A DNA stretch of 5,698 nt, taken from NCBI GenBank assembly GCA_002426555.1, contig DIQU01000039.1, positions 2,698 through 8,395 on the forward strand, written 5' to 3'. Origin of the DNA: Firmicutes bacterium UBA5454 (GTDB lineage: Bacteria > Bacillota > Clostridia > Caldicoprobacterales > DTU083). A model generated the notes under the pieces. It saw only the letters and a program-made list of their open reading frames with translations, did not search any database and had not been told where the DNA came from. The position numbers and the translations under genes are program-made. Below, piece by piece: positions 1-4,574 of the stretch (the first letter of the stretch is position 1; each line of letters starts with the position of its first letter).

Positions 1-12
1 CCTAGAGCCTAA
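1..12 (+). CDS. rplB: Probable 3' end of rplB (ribosomal protein L2), partial
   Basis: Only three codons and a stop are visible: Pro-Arg-Ala then TAA at 10-12. The assignment rests on position, because rplB directly precedes rpsS in nearly all bacterial S10 operons, and a basic C-terminus suits L2. A second frame also closes nearby (TAA at 14-16, reading Leu-Glu-Pro-Asn), which is less L2-like. There is too little sequence to prove identity. Confidence 0.35.
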   Translation, partial: PRA

Positions 13-34
13 CTAACTGAAAGGAGGCCCATAG

Positions 35-322
35 ATGAGCCGGTCGGTTAAAAAAGGACCCTACACTCGTGTGGATCTTTTAAAGAAGATACAGGAATTA
101 AATGATCAAGGAAAAAAGACAGTAGTAAAGACTTGGTCCAGAGCATCAACCATATTCCCGGAAATGGTCGGACATACCATCGCTGTTCATGATGGAAGAA
201 AGCATGTTCCGATTTATATCACAGAGGAAATGGTAGGACATAAGCTGGGAGAATTTGCTCCCACCCGAACCTTCAGAGGTCATAGCGGACGTTCTGCGGA
301 GAGGTCTACTGCACTGAAATAG
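35..322 (+). CDS. rpsS: 30S ribosomal protein S19 (uS19)
   Basis: S19 sits in the head of the 30S subunit, contacts 16S rRNA together with S13 and lies close to the A-site tRNA. The 95-residue product is the usual family length. It opens with the typical basic MSRSVKKGPY and carries the conserved block HVPIYITEEMVGHKLGEF (residues 57-74) followed by APTRTFRGH (75-83), the S19 hallmark. Residues 34-40 read WSRASTI where E. coli has WSRRSTI; my recollection is that the Ala form also occurs in Clostridia, so this is noted only as a variant. The ATG is preceded by AAGGAGG at 21-27 with 7-base spacing. It ends in TAG, 17 bases before rplV. Identity is certain. Confidence 0.98.
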   Translation: MSRSVKKGPYTRVDLLKKIQELNDQGKKTVVKTWSRASTIFPEMVGHTIAVHDGRKHVPIYITEEMVGHKLGEFAPTRTFRGHSGRSAERSTALK

Positions 323-339
323 TCGAAGGAGGAATTAAA

Positions 340-729
340 GTGGCAACCAGGATTAAGGAAAAGGCAAAATTTCGACAGGAAAACAAAGATAAACGCCCTT
401 ATGCCACCGTCCGATATGTTCGAATCTCTTCCAGAAAAGTCAAAATTGTCATTGACTTGATTCGAGGGAAAAATGTCGGAGAGGCGCTTTCCATATTGGA
501 GTTTACTCCCAAGGCAGCAACAGAGCCCGTTGCCAAGCTTTTAAAGTCTGCCATTGCCAATGCTGAAAACAACCTTGGAATGGATTCCAGCAATTTGTAT
601 GTAGCTGAGGTATATGCCAACCAGGGACCGACATTGAAAAGGCTGAGAGCCAGAGCACAGGGTCGTGCAAACAGAATACGCAAAAGAACCAGTCATATCA
701 GCATAGTACTGGATGAGATGGAAGCATAA
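340..729 (+). CDS. rplV: 50S ribosomal protein L22 (uL22), with N-terminal extension
   Basis: L22 binds 23S rRNA early in assembly; its long beta-hairpin reaches into the peptide exit tunnel beside L4. The core is clear: YVRISSRKVKIVIDLIRGK (26-44), the Ala/Glu/Asn-rich helix around AIANAENN (71-78), and the hairpin segment GPTLKRLRARAQGRA (96-110) leading to KRTSHI (115-120). The product is 129 residues against about 110-113 in E. coli and Bacillus, the excess being about 17 charged residues (mostly Lys, Arg, Glu) before the core. The GTG start has AAGGAGG at 326-332 with 7-base spacing and there is no internal Met near the core, so the extension appears genuine. Residue 104 in the hairpin tip is Ala where E. 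coli and B. subtilis have Pro. Confidence 0.98.
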   Translation: MATRIKEKAKFRQENKDKRPYATVRYVRISSRKVKIVIDLIRGKNVGEALSILEFTPKAATEPVAKLLKSAIANAENNLGMDSSNLYVAEVYANQGPTLKRLRARAQGRANRIRKRTSHISIVLDEMEA

Positions 730-756
730 ACGAAAAGTACAAGGAGGGATAATTAA

Positions 757-1422
757 GTGGGCCAAAAAGTAAATCCCCATGGACTCAGAGTCGGAATAAT
801 TAAGGATTGGGATGCAAAATGGTATGCATCCAAGAAAGAATTTTCAGATAATCTGATTGAAGACGTGAAATTACGTGAAATGCTTAAAAAGCAGCTTTTT
901 CACGCAGGTATCTCAAAAATAGAGATAGAAAGAGCAGCCAACCGTGTCAAGGTAAATATTTATACTGCCAAGCCCGGAATAGTTATTGGCAGAGGCGGCA
1001 CAGGCGCTGACTCTCTGAAGAAGGATATCGAGAAATTTACAAAGAAGACAACCATCCTGAATATTGTGGAAGTGAAGTCCCCCGATACTTCAGCACAGCT
1101 GGTAGCAGAAAACATTGCAGCTCAGCTCGAACGCAGGATTTCCTACCGCAGAGCCATGAAACAGGCAATGCAGCGAGCTATGAAAGCCGGTGCAAAAGGA
1201 ATAAAAACCATGGCAGGGGGACGGCTGGGTGGAGCTGACATAGCCAGAAGTGAAGGATACCATGAAGGTACCATGCCGCTGCAAACATTACGTGCCGATA
1301 TCGATTACGGTTTTGCAGAAGCCAATACCACCTTCGGTAAGATTGGTGTAAAGGTATGGATATATAAAGGAGAGGTCCTTCCCCAGGCAAAGAACAGACC
1401 GGTTGCGGAAGGAGGAAAATAA
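757..1422 (+). CDS. rpsC: 30S ribosomal protein S3 (uS3)
   Basis: S3 lies on the solvent side of the 30S head and, with S4 and S5, forms the mRNA entry channel that has helicase activity. The start MGQKVNPHGLRVG is diagnostic. A type 2 KH domain follows, with the GxxG loop as GRGG (78-81). Basic residues R131, R132 and K135 match by position those linked to mRNA unwinding in E. coli S3. The C-terminal domain shows GRLGGADIARSE (155-166) and TLRADIDYG (177-185). Residue 154 is Gly where the usual motif has Ser before GRLGG, a small departure. The product has 221 residues, within the normal range. The GTG start has AAGGAGG at 741-747. The last codons (Glu-Gly-Gly-Lys) double as the ribosome binding site of rplP, and one base separates the two genes. 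Confidence 0.98.
   Translation: MGQKVNPHGLRVGIIKDWDAKWYASKKEFSDNLIEDVKLREMLKKQLFHAGISKIEIERAANRVKVNIYTAKPGIVIGRGGTGADSLKKDIEKFTKKTTILNIVEVKSPDTSAQLVAENIAAQLERRISYRRAMKQAMQRAMKAGAKGIKTMAGGRLGGADIARSEGYHEGTMPLQTLRADIDYGFAEANTTFGKIGVKVWIYKGEVLPQAKNRPVAEGGK
1409..1415 (+). promoter_or_regulatory. Ribosome binding site that fixes the rplP start
   Basis: AAGGAGG lies inside the final codons of rpsC, 8 bases before ATG 1424. It would lie inside the gene if the upstream in-frame TTG at 1403 were the start, so it selects ATG 1424. The arrangement suggests translational coupling of S3 and L16. Confidence 0.85.
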
Positions 1423-1423
1423 T

Positions 1424-1858
1424 ATGTTGATGCCTAAAAGAGTAAAACGCCGCAGAGTATTCCGGGGCAGAATGACCGGAAAAGCAAACCGCGGCAACAC
1501 GGTTACCTACGGTCAATATGGATTGCAATCACTGGATCCCAGTTGGATTACCAGCAATCAGATTGAAGCAGCACGTATCGCCATGACTCGTTCCATTAAG
1601 AGAGGCGGAAATGTGTGGATAAAGATTTTCCCCGACAAACCAGTAACCGAAAAGCCCGCTGAAACCCGAATGGGAAGCGGAAAAGGCTCACCTGAGTACT
1701 GGGTAGCCGTTGTAAAGCCCGGCAGAATTCTTTTTGAAATTGCCGGTGTGTCCGAAGAAGAAGCCAAAGAAGCGTTTAGGCTGGCAGCGCACAAACTTCC
1801 GGTGAGAACCAAGTTTGTGACTAGAGAAGAATTGGGTGGTGAAGGTAGTGAAGGCTAA
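1424..1858 (+). CDS. rplP: 50S ribosomal protein L16 (uL16)
   Basis: L16 is a late-assembling protein near the peptidyl transferase centre that helps position A-site tRNA. The 144-residue product has the standard start MLMPKRVKRRRVFRGRMTG. It also contains SNQIEAARIAMTR (44-56), the signature RMGSGKGSPEYW (82-93) and the closing AAHKLPVRTKFVTREE (121-136). Arg82 corresponds to the arginine that is hydroxylated in E. coli L16 (Arg81 there); nothing here shows whether that happens. The open frame extends 7 codons upstream to a TTG, but the family start and the Shine-Dalgarno position both support ATG 1424. It lies one base after rpsC and overlaps rpmC by 11 bases. Confidence 0.97.
   Translation: MLMPKRVKRRRVFRGRMTGKANRGNTVTYGQYGLQSLDPSWITSNQIEAARIAMTRSIKRGGNVWIKIFPDKPVTEKPAETRMGSGKGSPEYWVAVVKPGRILFEIAGVSEEEAKEAFRLAAHKLPVRTKFVTREELGGEGSEG
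1835..1842 (+). promoter_or_regulatory. Ribosome binding site within rplP that selects the rpmC start
   Basis: GGTGGTGA differs from the ideal GGAGGTGA by one base and ends 5 bases before GTG 1848. Two earlier in-frame GTG codons (1836 and 1839) lie inside this motif and so have no comparable site of their own. This is the main reason for placing the L29 start at 1848. Confidence 0.6.
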
Positions 1859-2051
1859 TCAATTTAGAGAGATGTCCCAGGATGAGCTTAACCAGAATCT
1901 GGCCGAGTTCAAAACCGAGCTGTTCAACCTTCGTTTTCAGTTAGCCACAGGCCAATTGGAGAATCCCATGCGGATTCGAGAAGTAAAGAAGAATATTGCA
2001 AGGGTAAAAACCATACTTCGGGAAAGAGAGCTTAAAGCCCTGGAAGCTTGA
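1848..2051 (+). CDS. rpmC: 50S ribosomal protein L29 (uL29)
   Basis: L29 is a small helical protein at the exit side of the polypeptide tunnel, next to L23, near where chaperones and the signal recognition particle dock. From GTG 1848 the product is 67 residues starting MKANQFREMS, the usual family opening and length. The diagnostic segment is ELFNLRFQLATGQLENP (24-40) followed by MRIREVKKNIARVKTILRER (41-60), a two-helix hairpin. Starting at 1836 would add four residues (71 in total) with no better ribosome binding site. The gene overlaps the end of rplP by 11 bases, so the two are probably translationally coupled. It ends in TGA, 19 bases before rpsQ. Identity is certain; the exact start is fairly likely. 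Confidence 0.93.
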   Translation: MKANQFREMSQDELNQNLAEFKTELFNLRFQLATGQLENPMRIREVKKNIARVKTILRERELKALEA

Positions 2052-2070
2052 CGGAAAAGGAGGAATATTT

Positions 2071-2334
2071 GTGGCCGATGAAACAAGAGGCAATCGAAAG
2101 GTTCGCATTGGTAAAGTGATAAGCAATAAAATGGATAAAACCATAGTCGTTGCCATTGAAACCAAAATAAAGCACGGTTTATACGGAAAATATATCAAAC
2201 ATACCACCAAGCTGAAAGCACATGATGAAGACAATATCTGTCAGAACGGTGATCGTGTAAAGATCATGGAAACCAGACCTTTAAGCCGCGATAAATGCTG
2301 GCGTTTGGTGTCCGTCATAGAAAAAGCACAGTAA
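2071..2334 (+). CDS. rpsQ: 30S ribosomal protein S17 (uS17)
   Basis: S17 is a primary 16S rRNA binder of OB-fold type in the body of the 30S subunit. The 87-residue product shows RKVRIGKVISNKMDKTIVV (9-27), the HGLYGK loop (35-40), KAHDEDN (49-55) and the family signature GDRVKIMETRPLS (60-72). The length is normal. Residue 76 is Cys in KCWRLV, where a basic residue is common. The GTG start has AAGGAGG at 2057-2063 with 7-base spacing. It ends with two consecutive in-frame stops, TAA (2332-2334) and TAG (2335-2337). It is followed by the 121-base repeat-bearing gap before rplN, which is unusual for this normally tight junction. Confidence 0.98.
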   Translation: MADETRGNRKVRIGKVISNKMDKTIVVAIETKIKHGLYGKYIKHTTKLKAHDEDNICQNGDRVKIMETRPLSRDKCWRLVSVIEKAQ

Positions 2335-2345
2335 TAGATACACTT

Positions 2346-2356
2346 GAAGTTGGGAA
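2346..2356 (+). repeat. Inverted counterpart of the downstream heptamer repeats
   Basis: GAAGTTGGGAA can pair with the heptamer block in two registers. It pairs with TTCCAACCTC at 2402-2411, with one mismatch and one bulge. It also pairs (2346-2355) with TTCTAACTTC at 2423-2432, giving ten base pairs including two G-T wobbles. The gap could therefore fold into a long stem enclosing the two small hairpins. Pairing was read by eye. Confidence 0.5.
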
Positions 2357-2367
2357 ACAGAAGTTTC
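2354..2367 (+). repeat. Small perfect hairpin in the rpsQ-rplN gap
   Basis: GAAAC (2354-2358) and GTTTC (2363-2367) are perfect inverted repeats around a four-base AGAA loop. No T-run follows, so it does not look like an intrinsic terminator. It lies in the interior of the larger predicted fold. Confidence 0.5.
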
Positions 2368-2381
2368 AGGGGACACTCCTG
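2367..2381 (+). repeat. REP-like hairpin CAGGGGACACTCCTG
   Basis: CAGG (2367-2370) pairs with CCTG (2378-2381), extended by a G-T and a G-C pair around a three-base loop. The GGGGACA core recalls palindromic repeats seen in intergenic regions of Clostridia and relatives, some of which are associated with REP-type transposases. That family link is recollection and inference; the hairpin itself is seen directly. Confidence 0.4.
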
Positions 2382-2403
2382 TATTCGAAGGTGGACTGTA
2401 ATT

Positions 2404-2438
2404 CCAACCTCCAACCTCTAGCTTCTAACTTCTAGCAT
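2404..2438 (+). repeat. Five tandem 7-base repeats (consensus about CYARCYT)
   Basis: Five adjacent heptamers can be read: CCAACCT, CCAACCT, CTAGCTT, CTAACTT and CTAGCAT. The first two are identical and the others differ at one to three positions. The block is pyrimidine-rich on this strand and ends about 4 bases before the rplN ribosome binding site (2442-2448). The rest of the 2335-2455 gap holds no gene. Confidence 0.75.
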
Positions 2439-2455
2439 CGAAAGGAGGGTACAAA

Positions 2456-2824
2456 ATGATCCAAACAGAAAGCCGGCTGAGAGTAGCTGATAATACTGGC
2501 GCAAAAGTAATTATGTGCATCAAGGTTTTAGGCGGCTCAGGCAGAAAATATGGCAATATTGGCGATGTCATTATTGCATCAGTAAAAAGTGCAACACCCG
2601 GCGGTGTTGTGAAAAAAGGCGAAGTTGTAAAGGCGGTCATTGTCCGCACCAGGAAAGGTATTTCCAGAAATGATGGTTCATCGATTAATTTTGATGACAA
2701 TGCTGCCGTTATTATAAACGATCAAAGACAACCCAGGGGTACCCGTATCTTTGGTCCAATTGCCAGGGAGCTGAGAGAAAAGGATTACATGAAAATCATT
2801 TCTCTGGCCCCGGAAGTATTATAG
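2456..2824 (+). CDS. rplN: 50S ribosomal protein L14 (uL14)
   Basis: L14 binds 23S rRNA at the subunit interface, contributes to bridges with 16S rRNA and is the docking site of the silencing factor RsfS where that is present. The product is 122 residues, exactly the usual length. It starts MIQTESRLRVADNTGAK (1-17) and continues with the beta-barrel region GNIGDVIIASVKSATP (33-48), KKGEVVKAVIVRT (53-65), and RGTRIFGPIARELR (94-107) near the end. The ATG has AAGGAGG at 2442-2448 with 7-base spacing. Its TAG stop (2822-2824) shares two bases with the AGGAGG of the next gene. This is normally the first gene of the spc transcription unit; here it follows a repeat-filled gap with no clear promoter. 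Confidence 0.98.
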   Translation: MIQTESRLRVADNTGAKVIMCIKVLGGSGRKYGNIGDVIIASVKSATPGGVVKKGEVVKAVIVRTRKGISRNDGSSINFDDNAAVIINDQRQPRGTRIFGPIARELREKDYMKIISLAPEVL

Positions 2825-2826
2825 GA

Positions 2827-2833
2827 GGAGGTG
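2827..2833 (+). promoter_or_regulatory. Ribosome binding site that decides the rplX start
   Basis: GGAGGTG is a perfect anti-Shine-Dalgarno complement lying 6 bases before GTG 2840. The in-frame GTG at 2831 overlaps this motif and the one at 2843 is farther away, so 2840 is the best start. An adjoining AGGAGG at 2823-2828 overlaps the rplN stop codon. Confidence 0.7.
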
Positions 2834-2839
2834 GTTGCT

Positions 2840-3175
2840 GTGGTGAGAGTACCCAGAAAATTGCATGTAAAAAAAGGAGATACCGTGGAAATCATCTCCG
2901 GTAAAAATAAAAACAAGCGAGGCAAAGTACTTGCTGTATCACCGAAAAAAGGCATGATCATAGTTGAAGGCGTCAATATTCTAAAAAAGCATCAAAAACC
3001 CAGAGGCGCCAACCAACAGGGTGGTATCATCAAGCAGGAAGGTCCCATATATTCCTCCAAAGCGATGCTTGTATGCAAAAGATGCAACAAGCGTACCCGG
3101 GTAGGGTATCAGATATTGGAGGACAAGACAAAGGTCAGAGTCTGCAAGGTTTGCAAAGAAGTCATCAATGACTAA
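2840..3175 (+). CDS. rplX: 50S ribosomal protein L24 (uL24), with four-cysteine C-terminus
   Basis: L24 is an assembly initiator that binds the 5' domain of 23S rRNA. The KOW-type core is HVKKGDTVEIISGKNKNKRG (9-28) and continues KVLAVSPKKGMIIVEGVN (29-46). The C-terminal region has C79-x2-C82 and C102-x2-C105, a zinc-ribbon-like pattern that recurs in many L24 proteins; metal binding is inferred. With the start at GTG 2840 the product is 111 residues and carries about seven residues (VRVPRKL) ahead of the usual HVKKGD opening. GTG 2831 (114 residues) and GTG 2843 (110) are alternatives. It follows rplN after 15 bases and precedes rplE by 27. Identity is certain; the start is probable. Confidence 0.95.
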   Translation: MVRVPRKLHVKKGDTVEIISGKNKNKRGKVLAVSPKKGMIIVEGVNILKKHQKPRGANQQGGIIKQEGPIYSSKAMLVCKRCNKRTRVGYQILEDKTKVRVCKVCKEVIND

Positions 3176-3186
3176 GTTCTTCTTTG

Positions 3187-3195
3187 AAGGGAGGT
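3187..3195 (+). promoter_or_regulatory. Ribosome binding site supporting a TTG start for rplE
   Basis: AAGGGAGGT ends 7 bases before TTG 3203. An ATG at 3198-3200 lies only 2 bases from the site and opens a frame that stops after five codons, so TTG 3203 is the start that yields L5. Confidence 0.8.
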
Positions 3196-3202
3196 AAATG
3201 AT

Positions 3203-3748
3203 TTGGCTCGTTTAAAAGACTATTACACAAATGAAGTAGTATCCACACTAATGGATCGCTTTCAATATAAAAGCGTTATGCAGGTACCCAGGTTGGAGAA
3301 GATTATCATCAACATGGGGGTAGGAGAAGCAAAGGAAAATCCAAAATTCCTTGAATCAGCTATGGAAGACCTGACTGTTATCTCCGGTCAAAAACCGGTT
3401 ATTACAAAAGCTAAAAAATCCGTTGCTGCTTTTAAGCTAAGAGAAGGTATGAGCATCGGGACGAAGGTTACACTTCGCGGTAATAGAATGTATGAATTCC
3501 TGGATAGATTGGTTAATGTAGCCCTTCCCCGTGTAAGAGACTTTCGCGGTGTTTCTGACAAGTCCTTTGATGGAAGAGGAAACTATGCACTGGGAATCAA
3601 GGAACAGTTGATTTTTGCTGAGATCAACTACGACAAGGTTGACAAGGTAAGAGGCATGGACATTATAATCGTCACAACTGCTCAAAGTGATGAAGAAGCA
3701 AAAGAATTGCTTCGTATGATGGGAATGCCCTTTGCATCCAGAAACTGA
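3203..3748 (+). CDS. rplE: 50S ribosomal protein L5 (uL5)
   Basis: L5 binds 5S rRNA together with L18, forms part of the central protuberance and touches P-site tRNA and the 30S head. The 181-residue product is near the usual 179-180. It shows PRLEKIIINMGVGEA (29-43), the segment GQKPVITKAKKSVAAFKLRE (62-81), KVTLRG (88-93), and the highly conserved block LPRVRDFRGVSDKSFDGRG (108-126). It then has NYALGIKEQLIF (127-138) and ends in MMGMPF (172-177). Residue 139 is Ala (GCT at 3617-3619) where the motif in E. coli and B. subtilis reads IFPEI. The TTG start is the only one in this window and is supported by a strong Shine-Dalgarno site. It ends in TGA, 32 bases before rpsN. Confidence 0.98.
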   Translation: MARLKDYYTNEVVSTLMDRFQYKSVMQVPRLEKIIINMGVGEAKENPKFLESAMEDLTVISGQKPVITKAKKSVAAFKLREGMSIGTKVTLRGNRMYEFLDRLVNVALPRVRDFRGVSDKSFDGRGNYALGIKEQLIFAEINYDKVDKVRGMDIIIVTTAQSDEEAKELLRMMGMPFASRN

Positions 3749-3780
3749 ACCAGCCCATGAATTAAGGAGGGAATTGATAA

Positions 3781-3966
3781 GTGGCAAAAAAATCAATGAA
3801 GATTAAACAACAGCGAGCTCCCAAGTATTCAACCCGTGCCTATACAAGATGCCGATTATGCGGTCGTCCGCATGCTGTACTGAAGAAATTTGGAATCTGC
3901 CGAATTTGCTTTAGAGAACTGGCATATAAGGGACAGATACCCGGTGTTAAGAAAGCAAGCTGGTAG
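3781..3966 (+). CDS. rpsN: 30S ribosomal protein S14, zinc-binding type Z (uS14)
   Basis: S14 lies in the 30S head next to S3 and S10 and is needed late in assembly. This is the short zinc form, of 61 residues, with cysteines C24, C27, C40 and C43 in a C-x2-C-x12-C-x2-C array. The long cysteine-free form is about 89-101 residues. The C-terminus has the family pattern RICFRELAYKGQIPGVKKASW split at 41-51 and 52-61. In several Firmicutes a zinc-independent paralogue elsewhere replaces it under zinc starvation; none is visible in this window. The GTG start has AAGGAGG at 3764-3770 with a somewhat long 10-base spacing. Confidence 0.98.
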   Translation: MAKKSMKIKQQRAPKYSTRAYTRCRLCGRPHAVLKKFGICRICFRELAYKGQIPGVKKASW

Positions 3967-3995
3967 TTAGTCGAGATTGGAAGGAGGTAGAAGAT

Positions 3996-4394
3996 ATGGT
4001 TATGACAGATCCCATCGCGGATATGTTAACCCGCATAAGAAATGCACTGGTAGAAAAGCAAGTTGATATAAAGGTACCGGCCTCCAATATTAAGAAGGCC
4101 ATTGCAGATATATTATCAGAAGAAGGTTTGATCAGGGGATATACCGTAATCGACGATGGCCTGCAGGGTGTGTTGAAGATTACTCTAAAGTATGCCCCAA
4201 ACAATGAGCGTGTTATCAGCGGTTTGAAGAGAATCAGCAAGCCGGGTCTTAGAGTTTATGCCCAGAAGGATGAGGTTCCCAAGGTGCTAGGCGGACTTGG
4301 AATTGCCATAATTTCCACATCAAAGGGTGTAATGACAGACAAACAGGCTCGCAAGCTGGGTGTTGGCGGAGAGGTTCTTTGCTACATCTGGTAG
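3996..4394 (+). CDS. rpsH: 30S ribosomal protein S8 (uS8)
   Basis: S8 is a primary binder of the central domain of 16S rRNA; in E. coli it also represses the spc operon by binding mRNA at the rplE start, a mechanism not evident here. The 132-residue product begins MVMTDPIADMLTRIRNA like B. subtilis S8, has KVPASNIK (26-33), and carries the S8 signature GIAIISTSKGVMTDKQAR (102-119) before the closing GGEVLCYIW (124-132). ATG 3996 has AAGGAGGT at 3981-3988 with 7-base spacing; the in-frame ATG at 4002 would be 13 bases away and is less likely. It ends with tandem stops, TAG then TGA (4392-4397), followed by a 196-base gap before rplF. Confidence 0.98.
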   Translation: MVMTDPIADMLTRIRNALVEKQVDIKVPASNIKKAIADILSEEGLIRGYTVIDDGLQGVLKITLKYAPNNERVISGLKRISKPGLRVYAQKDEVPKVLGGLGIAIISTSKGVMTDKQARKLGVGGEVLCYIW

Positions 4395-4404
4395 TGAGTA
4401 AAAT

Positions 4405-4416
4405 GCATAAATATGC
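4405..4416 (+). repeat. Short AT-rich dyad downstream of rpsH
   Basis: GCATA and TATGC flank an AA spacer, a perfect 5-base inverted repeat. With only two bases between the arms it would form a poor RNA hairpin, so an operator-like dyad or chance are both possible. Nothing links it to a regulator. Confidence 0.25.
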
Positions 4417-4424
4417 TGTAACAG

Positions 4425-4456
4425 TTAAATCTTGTCAGACCGATTAAAACTTGTCA
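4425..4456 (+). repeat. Pair of 13-base direct repeats, TTAAAWCTTGTCA
   Basis: Copies at 4425-4437 and 4444-4456 match at 12 of 13 positions with a 19-base period. The second copy runs into the left end of the inverted-repeat element (TGTCA), so the first may be a duplicated or decayed trace of the element edge. Confidence 0.55.
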
Positions 4457-4515
4457 TTCAGAGTTTATCGAGGAATCTGGACAGGAAAGATCCTTCGCAA
4501 GTGCTCAGGATGACA
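4452..4515 (+). repeat. 64-base inverted-repeat element, MITE/REP-like
   Basis: The left arm (4452-4478) starts TGTCATTC and ends CGAGGAATCT. The right arm (4488-4515) starts AGATCCTTCG and ends CTCAGGATGACA. They are separated by a 9-base loop and pair at about 20 positions, with an internal loop around 4464-4468. The arms closely resemble the dispersed intergenic repeat family with ends like TGTCATTCTGAG and CTCAGGATGACA that I recall from many bacterial genomes. It encodes nothing and is too short to carry a transposase. As RNA it would form a strong hairpin between rpsH and rplF. A run of four T follows at 4523-4526, too short and distant for a convincing terminator. Confidence 0.8.
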
Positions 4516-4524
4516 TAAGGGGTT

Positions 4525-4554
4525 TTGATAGAGTTTAAGATGTTACAAGATACT
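4525..4554 (+). promoter_or_regulatory. Weak candidate promoter upstream of rplF
   Basis: TTGATA (4525-4530, five of six matches to TTGACA) and GATACT (4549-4554, four of six to TATAAT) are separated by 18 bases. Transcripts would begin around 4561, just upstream of the rplF ribosome binding site. Such matches are common by chance in AT-leaning DNA. Confidence 0.22.
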
Positions 4555-4574
4555 GGTAGAAATCAACATAACGG

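Noticed and set aside
1403..1423. TTG start for rplP seven codons upstream of ATG 1424
   Set aside because: It lies within rpsC, covers the ribosome binding site, and adds residues absent from L16 proteins.
399..1812. Minus-strand open frames opposite rplV, rpsC and rplP
   Set aside because: They mirror strongly conserved ribosomal-protein genes, show no family resemblance, and have no sensible ribosome binding sites or gene context.
2335..2455. A small gene or a strong promoter in the rpsQ-rplN gap
   Set aside because: No frame with a ribosome binding site and reasonable length is present, and I could not find paired -35 and -10 boxes at proper spacing; the gap is repeats and hairpins.
4488..4526. 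Intrinsic terminator formed by the inverted-repeat hairpin and the following T-run
   Set aside because: The hairpin has an internal loop, and the four T residues come 7 bases after it, so it does not fit a standard terminator. Essential genes also continue downstream.
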